In this document: piece after piece, positions 46,928 through 59,160 of the stretch
How positions within the stretch are numbered: the first letter of the stretch is position 1
Layout: every line of letters begins with the position of its first letter
From: Phragmites australis
Lineage: Eukaryota > Streptophyta > Magnoliopsida > Poales > Poaceae
Assembly: GCF_958298935.1 (NCBI RefSeq)
Contig: NC_084927.1
Location: 28,966,001-29,030,000 of the forward strand
Direction: 5' to 3'
Length of the DNA stretch: 64,000 bases
Notes under the pieces: generated by a model
Database searches by the model: none
What the model saw: only the letters and a program-made list of their open reading frames with translations
Told to the model about the DNA's origin: nothing
Position numbers and translations under genes: made by a program

Positions 46928-47759
46928 TCTACGACGCACCTGGTCGATGGATAACCAAATTCACAAATTGGAAATAATTTTAGAAATTAGTCCATGACAT
47001 AAGAAAACTATTAGTGAATTTTACTAGATTTTTGGAGCAACAAAATTTTTCTGTTTTGTACAGAAAAGATATAAGGGGAAAATAGAGCTATGAATAGTAC
47101 TTCTGGCGCAATTAAGGAGTGTATATGTTTGAATTCAAATTGAATAAAAAGAAGAATATCATATGAAATGATGCATATAAATAGAGCATTACAAAAGAAC
47201 TCACTTTTGCACCATATAAACTAGGGTTGAATAATTTTAGAAATTAGTCCATCACATAAGAAGAATATAAGTGAATTTTTTCAAAATTTTGAAATTTATT
47301 TGAGGCCCTAACGATTGTTAAAAGTTATAAAAGTAGTCTTTTTTGAGAATTTTAGTTTAAATTTTACACAGGTTTTTTTGGTTGAATCTAATTAAAATAG
47401 GTTGCACATGGATTATAAAATACATACAAAAAGCTTTAGTATTTTTGGAGCAACAAAAGATCACTGTTTTGTAGAGAGAAGAGGAGGGTAGAAAATGAAG
47501 ATATGAAAATTAATCTGGTGCAATATTGTTAACACGGGGCTTACCGCTCTCTGATAAGGCGACAAAGGCCTAACCATCCTATTAGAGGGTGGTAAGGCTT
47601 TGCCACAGTATCATATGTGCTTATCTCCCTCTCAAAGGATGATAATGGCTTAACCGTCTCATGAGAGAGTGATAGATGTCTATTACTATAAATCTTTTCA
47701 TCAGAAATTTATTTATTTAAATATTAATGTTATAAAATATAAAAACAAAAAAAACTCAT

Positions 47760-49629
47760 CTTTGTTGGGTAGTCTGCAGTCCAAGTTAGGTCGAACCTGG
47801 GCCCGAGGTAAGCAGGGCTCTAGTGAGGGGCACAAAGGCCTGCTCAATCCAGAGGAAGGGAATGCTGATGTATGTTAGGAAACGAGATGCATTAGGCAGA
47901 TGCGTTCCGTTTCTTACAAGAATAACTCGAATACGTGCCAAACGCACCTGGCAGGGATGATCCGAGGGAGAAACGGGTAGAAACGTTTAGTAACTTCTGC
48001 CAGCGCGAGAGAATTAGCCAAAACTTGAGTCATCTTCCCCTCTCACATATAAACTTTTAAGAATCCAAATTTACTAAATTAACCAAACAATTATATAAAT
48101 TGATTTTAATATATCGGAGAAATGTTTTCAGGATAAAATTGAATTTGAAATATTAGAGAATCTGAAATGCTACCAAACGGATAGGGTAAGATACTGTTAT
48201 AACAGTTCTGTGATAGAAAGGGTAGTTCTGTTTCACTACCATTAATTTTCTGGATTACATGGTGATTAGTTTTAGGGACGGTCTATATGTCATTTAAGCG
48301 TTTTAGGCTTTCCAAACACTTAATTTTCAGCCATCAGATTAGATCTTATTTCTGATGGGTGAGACTTAATTTGATTTAGTAGTAGATAAAAGGGGCATTT
48401 GCAAATATTTCTCTGATTTTTTATTTTTTTGCAAGGATACCACTCGAATGATAGTTTTAATGGTATTTTTGTAATTTTTTATTAGTAAACTTGCAATAAC
48501 ATCAGAAGTAGTGATTTTTTTCAATTATCCCTAGATAAAATTTAGATGTTCGAAAGGTTTCATCACTGAATTTTTATTTAACTACATTAAAAACTGACTG
48601 TAACCGTAGGTACGTACAAAATCCAGGTATTGGAAACTCTAAAAACACATGAATTTTTACTCAAATCCCTAGCATCTTAAGCACGAATCATAATGAAATC
48701 TATCTTCTACAAATTCAGGTATTAGAGCCCTTAAAACACTCAGGAAAGATTTATCATTCTCCTAATTTTATCATTGGCAATCTCTACTGCAATATATGGT
48801 CATCTCCCATCCGTCCGATTTCTCTCAAGTGATTAGATACCTTACGTGACGCAAAGAGATAGAGAACCCCGCCCAGCCGGTGCAGACCCGACAAAGCCAC
48901 AGCCATCACGAATTTTTATTTTTATATGTCTTAAATCGAAAAATTGTACAAATAGGTGTCAATTTGAGTTCGTGGGAGAGCGACATATTTAAAAATAAAA
49001 ATATTACGTTTCATTCTTCTCAAAATTCAAGGTACTATCAAAATAGGTATGAAGAATCTGACTCTTCAAAAAATTTAGATAAAAATATGATATGTACAAT
49101 GATAAAAAGAATAAATTTTATTCTCAGACTTTGTACAATAAAATTTGTTTTTTCCTCATTGTACAAGTAAGTGTTTGAGTTAAAAAATATTTAGATCTAT
49201 ATTATAGCATCCTCTACATCATACATTGTTTTCATAATTTTTATGACTATTTTGATACTGTTTTGAATTTTAAAAACATTTAAATATTGTATTTTAAGTT
49301 TTTTAACTAATCGCATGTGGGAAGGACGATATACAGTTGTCGCCGGCCGGAAAGACGATATGCAGAAGTCTACATGTGCGATTTTCAAAATGAACCCTTA
49401 GTTTTACAATTTTTTGATTTAAGAAATATAAATAATAAAAAAGTTCCAGCCATCACCGCCGCACCGGCCCACCCGAATCCGGACTGGGGGCCCGCAGGTC
49501 CGTAACAACGATTCCCCAATCGCAATCAACACCACGCCGCGACGATTCCCCAAGGACTCGCGCTTCTTCACTCCTCGCCGCCTTCTCCTCGATCCCGACA
49601 CCACCCCCCCCCCCCTGGCGCCGGCGAAG
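47760..49629. other. Gene-free stretch upstream of the Cys-rich gene
   Basis: AT-rich with degenerate MITE-like words (48050-48190). No gene seen until the GC-rich leader at 49440-49629, which is the likely promoter and 5' UTR of the next gene. Confidence 0.35.
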
Positions 49630-51618
49630 ATGCACCTGTGGCCGTCGCTCCGGATCCGGGACTCGTTCAAGCACGGCTACCTGCAAAAGCTGGAGTTCAA
49701 CCTCGGCCACTTGAAGCGCGCGCAGCGACAGGGCCAGGACCAGGACGGCCAGCAGCGGCCGCCCGGCGACGGGAAGGCGCCGCTGCTCGAGGGCCAACCC
49801 CCGTCGGGGTCCGTCGTGGCCGGCGCGCTCGAGCTCGCCTGGGACGCCGTCTTGCTCCTCTCGTGCTGCTGCTGCTGCTTCTGCTGCGGCGGTATGCGAT
49901 TCTGACGCCATTTCTATCTGTTCCGATCGTATGAAGCCACCTTTCTATTTTTATTTATGTTCAACGTTTAACATTTTGCTGTTATTGCCAAAAGCGCATG
50001 CAATTGCTTACGGAATTTCTCAGGCTTACATTTTCCTCTCATATCGTACGGTAAACTGTTATAAATTGATTGGGGGTATTGGAATGTGCACCTCGATGTC
50101 TAACCCCTTGATTTAGTGTAGGATTGATTTCCTGACCCATCCGAGTTGGGTTAATCTTTTGTAAACGTTGATGCCTCAGGGTTAGGGTTGCTTATGCGTT
50201 ATTGGGGGATTTTGAGGATATGCCACTTCTCTAAGTCGAATCTCAAGATATATCATCCCATATCTCGCAAATCGGTTACCAATAACAGCTAAAAGCTAAT
50301 TATCTCGACACACATAAATAGTGGTAGTAATAGTTTCAATTTCAGCTTGTGGATTATGCTAATTCTTTCAATAATCTGTTCAAATCAACAAAGTTGTTGC
50401 AATGCCAAGTGTTTGTTAAGTGCTGGTGCTCTTGAATCCTTGTGCACCTGAATTGGAGTTCGGGATTTTTAGCTGATTTTACGCTAGCAGTCAAACTGCA
50501 GAAGAAAGGGCAGCTGTCTGAAGCTCATGAATTTGTGGAAGGACTGGGTGGCGTATAATAATATTTTTGGATTCAACAAGTGATTGATCATTCTATATGT
50601 CGCCAGTTTGATGGACCACCATAATATGTTTGTTTGGGTTATTATATTTCAGGACGTCAACAGACGCAATTTCCTTGCAAGATTAATATTTCAACATTAA
50701 TTTGGGTATTTCATTTGAAGATGTGGGTTAGTCATTCTAATTCACTGGTTGTCTAGAACAGTCATTTTCTTTATGGAAATCCTCACAGCCAAATTTACGC
50801 CTGCACTGTTGAAAACATCGGCTATACGGAATGTATATCATTTTTTATTATCAGGTCAGGACTGAACAACTCATTTAGCACCTCTAAACTCTGGCCAGCG
50901 ATAAAGCATCTAGTCTTCTCCTGTGCCTGTAAACGTTGTGTCTTGGCCTGTAGGTGTACCTTGATTTCCATCCATTAGAAAGGATCCTTATAGTTCATGC
51001 ATAACTTGGGAGGAAGAAAACTAAAGGTGCCCTTAGTTCTTGCTAGGCTAGCACTATCAGCAAATTTATTCTAAATTTTATGTGCTAAAGTTCTGTCCAA
51101 CGCAAAGTTGCTTTGGTGAGGGAGAAGGAGAACGATGATTCCCTACCTCAGCTTGCGCCGTTTTGAAGAAAACACCCTAACAAGAGCAAAATACTTTCTT
51201 CGTGGCGTATAGGAAACTGCTTATCTTGTGATCAAACCTTTAGTTTTTTCCCGCATCTATTCATGATATATGTATATTTGAACATTTCATAATTTTCCGT
51301 GATATCTTCTTTGCACAAGTAGAATAACTACTGGCAATTAGTGACACATGTGCCTTTCTGTCTTGAAACTGTGCTATCTGTTTTTGTCACAATTTGGTTT
51401 ACACGCAGCTGCTATTCTACTTGTGTATTGCCTATGATTTTTTAAACTTTGTGTTGCTCCATATCATCACCATGTTCTTTCTTTTCGTTTCAAGAAGCAA
51501 TCCAAATATCCGTTTCATTCCCTATGCCAATGCTGTCTGTTATTTGTTCTAACTTCATCTTCCATCACTTAATGAATCAGCTTGTGGCGATGAGGACGAT
51601 CACCCAACTGGTCGCTAA
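49630..51618 (+). CDS. Small protein with Cys-rich C-terminal segment (99 aa, two exons)
   Basis: Exon 1 is 49630-49891 (87 codons plus one base, donor G|GTATGC). The proposed exon 2 is 51581-51618, with acceptor aatgaatcag, completing GCT (Ala) and adding CGDEDDHPTGR before TAA. The product starts MHLWPSLRIRDSFKHGYLQK, has a basic amphipathic segment (KLEFNLGHLKRAQRQ) and a Gly/Gln-rich middle. A short hydrophobic stretch (ALELAWDAVLLL) then runs into SCCCCCFCCGACGDEDD. The Cys block next to a hydrophobic helix suggests membrane attachment, perhaps by S-acylation (inference). I do not recognise a named family. Without splicing the frame stops 12 bp after the donor, giving a 91-aa form. Confidence 0.6.
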
Positions 51619-52432
51619 GAAGCACCTTCAACAGTCAGCGGCTTCATCAGCTCTCGAAAAACCAGAATTTTGATGGACTAGTAGTGAATCACTGTCAAAC
51701 CATTTTAGGCAGCTTCGTACATATGGATATTTGGTTGTTCCTTGATGCGTCCCGTAGATGCCGCTGACAAACAGAGGGGAAATATTCTTCAGTTTCTTTC
51801 TCCACGGAATATCTGGTGCAATGGCTTGTTCGTCTTCAGAACTGGTCCGTGTAGACAGTTGCATCTATACTCGTGGTGCGTGCGATTGCCGTTTCTCACC
51901 GACGTACCCTCGTTTGCTCCGCATGGCTCTCAGCTCTCTGCATAGCAGCATAGGTGACGGGTGCATATATGGATGCCCTTCCCAGTGCCCTCACGACCAA
52001 ATGTCACTTTGAGTGGCCTGATTTGCGTGATGATGCTTCTGCATTTGTCTGGGTCTGGGTTCGTCTACTAACTTCAAATTATTTAAGCTGTAGTTTCTGA
52101 TCTGTGCCAGGACTCAGGAAGCCCATGGTGCTCCGTTGATCCTTGATCTGAAAAGGTGAGTAGGGTGTGATTAGATCATCTTCAGGTTTCTCTTCACGGT
52201 TTCCGTCACGAAGGGATTTTTAAGATTATTCATTTCAGGATAAGATTCTCTCTTATTTTTTTTCACGATTTTTTTTAGAGAAGTTGTTGGAGATGAGAGA
52301 AAATAAAAGGAATGAGAATGGAAAAGGAAATCGAGAAAGAAACGAAATGAGAAGAATATGGTTGGAGATGATCTTAGTTGTCTGTATGGTTGTTCCAGTT
52401 CAGTGGATGCATATAATCTCATAAAAAAAAGT
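51619..52432. other. 3' flank of the Cys-rich gene
   Basis: Probable 3' UTR, then AT-rich sequence; no further gene supported. Confidence 0.3.
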
Positions 52433-52714
52433 GTGTTTGATTATTCGTATATATTGTTTCAGTCTGGTTTTACAAATGTAGGCTTCTGTATCTGTTTATA
52501 CAGACGAATTCACTTATCAATATCATATAATCATCCTTATGCAAATAAATAATCACAATCTCTACTTTTACATCTGTATATACAAATACAGATTTGGTGA
52601 ATCAAATAGTATAGTCTGTTCGAACAGATATGGGCAACTAAACATTTTTTCAACATGTATATATATACGCGCACACGGTCCATACGAATAATACCTCAAA
52701 CAACAACCAATCAC
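52433..52714. mobile_element. MITE-like element, same family as 1636-1976
   Basis: Left end GTGTTTGATTATTCGTATA; right end AACAACAACCAATCACGG, inverted relative to the left. It lies about 290 bp upstream of the WAP-like start codon and so within that gene's promoter region. Confidence 0.5.
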
Positions 52715-53002
52715 GGCCTAGCCTGCATCCAAAAACAATATCGTCATTAGAGAGCGCGTCTCTCGCTGTTTGCTCCGTTTCGCGCGGCCGCGCGTTCCAA
52801 ACCGCACGTCCGCGAGCAAACGTCTCGGAACTCGGAAGACCAAGACCGCCCTGCAGCACGCGCGTGCTCCTCTCCCTGAGCACAACATGCCAACGTCGTG
52901 CGCGCAGAATTCCGAGACGTTCCCGACGCGAGAGAGTCTCGCCATCACTGAGCACGTACTAGCCTCGAAGTGGGAATAGGCGGCTGCATCGATCCGCGCG
53001 CG

Positions 53003-56000
53003 ATGGACGCTTTCTTCGGCGGCCTCGACTCCCGGCTGCGGGCGTCGGTGAAGGTGGCGGACTCCATCATGGTGGGGCTGGTGAACGCGGCGATGGAGGA
53101 CGCCTACAAGAAAAGCCTCTGGAAGGACGGCGATCTGGAGTGCCTCTTCCAGAAGCTCCGATTCGCCGAGCTGGCCATCATGCAGCTCGAGTGGTGCCTC
53201 CGCTTCGTGCGCGGCGAGATGGAGGCCGACGGCGGCGCCGACGACGAAGGCCACGAGCGACTGCTCGACGATCTCCTCGAGACGCGCGACCGGATCCAGG
53301 CCCGCCTCGACGAGGCCGAGCTTGCCGTCGCCGAGAAGGACCGCGACTACATGCGCCGGAAACACGAGGATCAGCTCAGCCCGTCGCGCCGCAAGACGGC
53401 GTCCGCCGATCGCCGGGACGTCGCGGAGGAGGGCTCCGTGTTCGGCGAGCTGAAGGACTCCGTGGACCGCAAGATGTCAAGGATGAGGGTCAGGCTGGAG
53501 GACGCGCGCTCCACGCTGGCGGCGCTCATGCAGAAGGTCAGCGGTGAGGCGTCGCCAATGGCGAGGCTGCAGGAGGCCGGCCACGAGGGCGACGGGGTAA
53601 AGAGACTCTCCGGCTTCTACACCATGGCGCAGCTGCTCATGGAGTTCCAGGAGATGGTCCTGGATGCCGGCGCCGTCAGAGACAGCGTCGCATCCTCGTT
53701 CGACGCGATGGAGAGTTCGGTGCCCTTGCTGAGGACGGCCATGGAGGAGCAGCAGTGGCTCATGGATGCCGAGAAGGAGATATACGGCACTGTCGTCGAG
53801 GGTTTTCTCCGGGAGATCAACGTGGAATCCAAATGCACGTCTTCTCCGGGAGAAGGATCTCACCCACCTACATTGCATCAACACAGCGATGCTACTGAGA
53901 ATAGCCCGGAAGAATGTGAATATCTGAAGGATGAAAACAAGCAGATGGGGTCAACAAGGCGTATCCCGGCAGAAGAGACGTCAGATAGCAGAGAGCGTTA
54001 TCATTCAGAGGAGCGTGGTATCTCCCGTGAGGAAACTGAAAAGCTAACAGAAGAAATGGTTCATTCAGAGATCAGATGTGAACTACAAGATGTGTTATAC
54101 TCAGCAATATTCAGAGATTTGGTGAGGAAACTGAATGTACAAAAGCTGACAGAAGAAAGAGAAGAGGTGGACATCACAAGTAAACTACATTGTGAAATAT
54201 ATAGTACCATGTTCAAAGAATTGGTGAAAAAGCAGGCTGTTGAATCTGCTGAACATCTTGTCAGGACCTTCATCGAAGATGAAGTACAGGTGGTTTTTGT
54301 CGTCAAAATTCTAAATGAATGGAAGAGCACTGCAGAAACGGTTCAGAATGAAGGGCATATCAAGGAAGAGATTGACTGCATTGTCTTTGGAGGAGTGATA
54401 AAGGATTTAATTCATAGTCACAATTTAAGTTTGCTCAAATCCCCAGATGAAGGTGCGCCTAACTATAATCTGGGACAATTCAGCAGGATTGACAAGATCA
54501 AACAGTTACAAAAGGTGAAGATGCAAATCAATATGACCACTGAAGATGGAGGTGTAGATTCTGATCAAGACAAAAAACTTGTGAAGCAGGAGACTTTAGG
54601 TATGACGGATAATTGTGACAGACAAAATTCCAAAGAAAGTGATCCGCAAGCTGAAACGTCAACCTACAACTACAAAGATGGTGTTTCTGACTCAACTAGT
54701 GGCAATGTTGAGGAAGGATTGGAATATCACAGGAAGCTGCAAACGGGAGAGGTAGCTTTAAGTTTCAGCATGCTTCTTGAAGGAGCTAATCAGAAAAATG
54801 CTCATACGGCTTTGGATGATGAGAAACAAGCTGCAAACAACTTAACAGTCTCAAATGCCATAAGTTGTGGACAGAGTCAGTTTGAACTGCAAAAAAGTCT
54901 GTTCATTCCACTAACTAACTTTCAGGAAATGTTCGATGATTTTCAAGCTGTTGCCTGTGGGAAAGTGAGAACATCTGTGCTGAGGTTTGTAAGTCTCTAC
55001 TCCATAACTTCTCATGCCATAAGGCAACTGGAAGATGACCTGGAAATTGCTTTAGAGGTGTGTGCGAGTTATCACTATTAAACTATGATCCTTGTACAGA
55101 TTGGGAGACTTGGATAAACAATTGGCGAATTTGGATGAACAAGTGAGTTCTCTTAAAAGAAGTGAGCTCGTTTACCGGAAGGCTTTCACCAGGCGATGTT
55201 ACGACCTGCAAACAGCGGAAGCAGAGGTTAGGCCGCTCCCAGTATAGCTGTTTCTTAAAGGAGAGATAATGCAATAAACATGCTAAGAAATAGCATTCTC
55301 AATATATAATGTTTATAGCTTGTATCTAGAGAGCTGCAAAAACATATTCCACAACCTTCTCTTGGATTTCGAGCCTAACTTGTTTCTTCCACATGGCACT
55401 ACTCCTCTTTATTTTAAGAGGATTTTTACAGTACATCTAAATGAGTGTATATCGTCTATTTTCTTTATCAGGTGGTTTAGATTGGTCCAATGATACTCTA
55501 TCGCCCATCAGTATCATGGGTATCATTAAAGAGTATCATGGGTATCATAAGGGTAGGATTGGAAAAAAAACTATGATAAACTTGTAAATTATATGTTTAA
55601 TTAGGGAAGATCAAAATATTAGTTTATTCTTCGGATAAGCTTTCACTTATTCTGTTCATTTCATTTATTAGGATTTCCACCCTCTGTCGATCGGTCGATG
55701 ATGGGTGGCGAAAGTCCGAAGTCCGGTCAGTCAATGACGTAATTACCCCTAAGGGTATCAAGATAATTACAATAATATCTACTAAAATGGATGGTTAGAT
55801 CACAACAATGATACTCTTCATCATCTAGTATCATAGTGTACTGTAAAGATTCTCTATTTTAATTGCTTGTCACGTCAAATTTCATCATACATAGATGTGT
55901 ATTTAATATCTAAAACATAAGCTAAGGAGGAGCATTGAAAGAGGTCTTCGAAAAGATGTGTTGGGGGAAGATACATCGTCCCCGTGCGTCTAAGGTTCAC

Positions 56001-57025
56001 AAAGCATGTATAAAACACAAAGTATGATGATTAAAATGGTGCTGCTACCTAAGGCACAAAGGGAGCCACCGAGTGGTGTGAAGGTACACTTCGTACCGAT
56101 GAAAGAAACTATCTAGCAGTGCGAAGGCAAGCTTTGCACAAAGAAGGGGTTCAACCCAATAAACTATGGCGAGGTTTCATATCGAGTTACGGACGAAAGT
56201 CATCCATAGGATGCTTCAACCTAGGACTCCCATGGACCGCTCGAAAGCGAGCCTTACTCAATGAACCTACCGAAGCCTCCTCTATCCGAAACATCGACAG
56301 GGATCCCTCGTATAGTGATAACCATATAATTAGCTCCTTATGACTAGGTATTCAAATGACCATTGTACCTCCGAAATATGCTCCAGTACTAGAGTATTTC
56401 TGTTAATATTTAAAGATTAATTGAGACATGGACCATAAATACCCTCGCCCTTGGATGTAATAGTCCATCCAATTATCATGTGCTAGACACAAAATAAAAG
56501 GATCTTTTGTGCCCTAGTTGATCCTCTCTAGACTTCGGGATTCCCACCCTTTGGGTTTGGATCCGGATACCCCTTCTTACTTGTTTGGCTTGTATCCACG
56601 ACAATAAGATTTATCCGTATGCAATCAATAAGCTAATTACTTTCTCTTAAAAAAAATAAGGAGCTTGGTACCGGTTACTCCAAGAACAAAAGCCTAATGC
56701 TGAAAAGGAGTACTTACTTACCTTTGTTTGCACTGAACCTCAGGTGGATCTTCTTGGCGATGAGGTGGAGCTGCTTCTTGGACTTCTCAGGAAGACATAT
56801 AAAGCGCTGGATCACTACTCACCAGTTCTTCAGCACTATCCCGGGGTAATATTCCGGATTTATCCAGTTATGTGTCTGTGTCAGATGACATAATTACACT
56901 CGCGTTTCTTTCTTGATTTTTATGTGTGAAGTGACGCCGAATTGGCCATTTGTTTTCCTTTTCAGATCATGGAGATGCTGAGCCTGCTTGGGAAGGAGCT
57001 TGCCGTGAGGCATCAGGTTCAGTAA
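53003..57025 (+). CDS. WAP: WPP domain-associated protein (WAP-like), long coiled coil
   Basis: Exons 53003-55059, 55100-55226, 56744-56845 and 56966-57025 encode about 781 aa. The start at 53003 gives [20 protein letters not shown], the family N-terminus; [20 protein letters not shown] follows near residue 50. Most of the protein is charged, helical, coiled-coil-like sequence. The C-terminus has the conserved block [20 protein letters not shown], then [26 protein letters not shown] and a stop. WAP proteins bind WPP-domain proteins at the nuclear envelope and Golgi and are thought to be scaffolds. The exon 1 donor could be any of three overlapping GT words at 55058-55062; 55060 is the one that keeps frame with exon 2 (intron only 40 nt, short for a plant). 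Intron 3 is normal; intron 2 is 1.5 kb and transposon-rich. Confidence 0.85.
55417..55855. mobile_element. MITE-like element in WAP intron 2
   Basis: Left AGAGGATTTTTACAGTACA and right TGTACTGTAAAGATTCTCT form an imperfect 19-bp terminal inverted repeat. Interior copies of gtatcat words are tandemly repeated (55505-55550). Confidence 0.6.
55957..56660. mobile_element. Probable solo-LTR remnant in WAP intron 2
   Basis: Starts TGTTGGGGGAAGATACATCG, a common LTR left end, and contains TATA-like cataaatacc near 56431 and a downstream agactt/gggttt region. The right end near 56590-56660 is not resolved and I could not identify target duplications. Confidence 0.4.
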
Positions 57026-57189
57026 TATAGGATCTACTGTACATGTTAGCATCTGTTCGTTTTTTTTTGGGTGCAAAAATGCGCTCGTATAGTCTTATAA
57101 TTCTATTCTTTCTTTACAAATTTGAGAGAAAAATGTTCTAAAACGTAGATGAGGAGGTACGAGAAAGTAAAAATAATACGACTATGTGT
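57026..57189. terminator. Likely 3' UTR and polyadenylation region of the WAP-like gene
   Basis: T-rich sequence following the stop at 57025; exact cleavage site not determinable. Confidence 0.3.
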
Positions 57190-57800
57190 TAGACTATGTT
57201 TAGTAAATTTCACTTTAGACTATGTGTTAGACTATATTTAGTTAGTTTCTATCTCCTGATTGGTTAAGATTGTTTTCTATTTTCTAGCGCTATGATTTGC
57301 CGTGACTTGCTCCAATCCCACCGGTGTTGTTCCATAAACCGTGTTGGTTGATTTGGTATGCGTCCGACTATATATGTAACGTGTGCACCACCGTTCTAAT
57401 CTATCGCGATTATTTGTGCTACCATGGTATTAGATACTATTCCGTTCCTGCGACCTTCCACCCACCATCCCTAGATCGCCGCCGCCACCTATGATGCCCG
57501 CCGGCGACGCTTCCACGCGCGCTGCCGAGGAGGCGAAACGCGCTGCAGGGGAGGAGGTCAAACGCGTTGCTGATTCTGATGCCGCATGTCTGTGTGCTGA
57601 TTCTGATGCCGCCTCGATCACAAACGCCAGTCGAGCCGAACGAGATCTGGGGCTTCCTCCTTCGGATCTGGGGCTTTAGAAGGAGGCACGAGCTGGGGCG
57701 GTGTGTGAGGATCACCGACGGCGGCTCCTCAATGGAGGCACGTGAATCCCGTAGTGGCGACGACGTGAGATCGAGGGTGAAGTAGTGGAATCACCCGGCA
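57190..57800 (+). mobile_element. LTR-like remnant with primer-binding-site-like sequence and GC-rich leader
   Basis: An LTR-like stretch starting TGTTAGACTATATTTAG (about 57227) ends near 57422 in tgtgctaccA. TGGTATTAGATAC at 57425-57437 then resembles a decayed initiator-Met primer-binding site (TGGTATCAGAGC). A GC-rich leader with a 62-codon frame (57491-57679) follows and contains a direct repeat GCTGATTCTGATGCCGC. No pol domains follow, so it is truncated or a TRIM-like element. Confidence 0.4.
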
Positions 57801-58265
57801 TCCCCGTGCACGCACACGACCCTCTTGCTGCCCGTGATCTCCAACACCATTGTCTGCCAAGTGATTAGAGGAGGCACGATATTTCTTTCGGTCTTGGGGC
57901 GGCGATCCTCCTCTCCCTGGTCACGACTTCGGGTCCAATCGAGGTGCCCCACGACGAAGGCCACAGGCAGACAACAGGGTAGAGAGATCATGAAGGACGA
58001 AGAGAGTGTGAAAGAGCGGGATCTAGGAGGAGGGGAGGGGGATGGAGGAAGGTTGCGGTGGTTGGGGTGGTCATGCGCGTGTGATTGGATCGGGGAGAGG
58101 GAAGGAGCGGAAGAGGGTTACAGCGATGCATGGTTTGTTCAGAGGAGCTCAGAGTGAGTGCGACGTGTGAAGACAAGAGAGGAGGGACCATCTGTTAGAG
58201 TTTAGGGAGGGGGTGGCAGGATATCCTGTCTGTCTTAGAACAACAACTACTATATATTTTTTAAG

Positions 58266-58296
58266 TAGTAGAGATAGAGATAGAGATAGAGATATA
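58266..58296. repeat. (AGAGAT)n microsatellite
   Basis: Four to five units of agagat/gataga just upstream of AT-rich sequence. Confidence 0.85.
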
Positions 58297-58701
58297 TGCA
58301 TATATTGTAGGACGGTTTTCCAGTTGAACACATGGTGTTGAGATGGGCGGATATGCTATCCATATGAGGATGGTCAAAGGCCTAATTGCTTAGACATGAT
58401 GCAAGTTGAAAAATTTGTGTAAATTGTATGGTTCAAAGTGCCACTTGTTTTTTAAGTGGTTCAAAATACACTGCGAGCACCATTATATATATATATATAT
58501 TCTGCTTTCAAGGGATTATTCTGCAAATTTCGTACTGAAGGTACACGTAACCATTCTCTATTTCGGATACTTCTGGAAGTTTCCAGCGGTTACCGCTGCC
58601 TCCACCGTAGGAAACCGCGCGGATTCTTTCCACCTCCCGCCCCTCCTCTCAGCCGCCATCGTAGTCCCTCAGCTCCGTCTCCAAGGCACCCGCCCGAAGC
58701 C

Positions 58702-59160
58702 ATGGAGCTCGATCTACCGCCGCAGCCGGCCCCGCCGCTCGCCGACCTCGCCGCCACCGTCCACCGCGCCGCGGCAGCCGCGGCCGCGCTCTCCGCCCCC
58801 TCGCCCTCATCCCACGCCGCTGCCGCGGTGGCCGCCCTCCGCGACGCTCACGCCGCCATCGGCTCCTTCCTCTCCCGCCTTGACTCGGCCGCCGCCTCGT
58901 CTGTCGACGACCAGCCGATGGCGGACGGCGGCGAGGGGCAGGACGAGGAGGGGGAGCAGATGGCCGGGGAGGTGGAGGAGGGGCTCCGGGATTGCACCCT
59001 GCAGAGGAGCAATCGGCGGAAGCGGCCCGTGCCGCCGTCTTGGCCCCTAGGTCGCCGCTCGAGCGGTGTTTGCGAGGCGGCGGAGGCCGCGGCGTCGGTG
59101 CTGGACGTCGAGGGTCGGCGGCGCGCGGCCATGGATCTCTTGCTGCAGTTCCATGCGTGA
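58702..59160 (+). CDS. Ala-rich 152-aa protein of unknown function
   Basis: ATG at 58702 (context gaagccATGG) gives 152 aa to TGA at 59158-59160. The same frame is open further upstream to 58456 across non-coding-looking sequence, but the codon bias changes at 58702, so I take that start. The product has an Ala/Pro-rich N-half (LADLAATVHRAAAAAAAL, ALRDAHAAIGSFLSRLD), an acidic middle (GEGQDEEGEQ), a basic RSNRRKRPVPPSWPLGRR block that could be a nuclear localisation signal, and a C-terminal RRRAAMDLLLQFHA. It looks like a conserved grass protein I have seen without a named function. A possible TATA is the TATATA run at 58483-58500. Downstream, GGAAAG|GTGAGT at 59172-59180 may start a 3' UTR intron. 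Confidence 0.65.
   Translation: MELDLPPQPAPPLADLAATVHRAAAAAAALSAPSPSSHAAAAVAALRDAHAAIGSFLSRLDSAAASSVDDQPMADGGEGQDEEGEQMAGEVEEGLRDCTLQRSNRRKRPVPPSWPLGRRSSGVCEAAEAAASVLDVEGRRRAAMDLLLQFHA

Larger units (their letters stand above)
44719..47759. mobile_element. 3-kb element with about 0.68-kb imperfect inverted arms and internal cargo
   Basis: The left arm (about 44719-45395) starts GTGAGTTTTTTATTTTTATA. The right arm (about 47083-47759), reverse-complemented, starts ATGAGTTTTTTTTGTTTTTATA. The two align along almost their full length with indels; shared words include TCAGAGAGCGGTAAGCC and TTTGAATTCAAAC on the appropriate strands. Subterminal copies of a ttaccgctctctgat word recur in each arm. 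Between the arms lie a minus-strand GRF-like gene remnant and a minisatellite. Long inverted arms, subterminal repeats and gene cargo resemble a non-autonomous Mutator-like or foldback element. I could not find a clear 8-11-bp target duplication, so the class is open. Confidence 0.65.
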
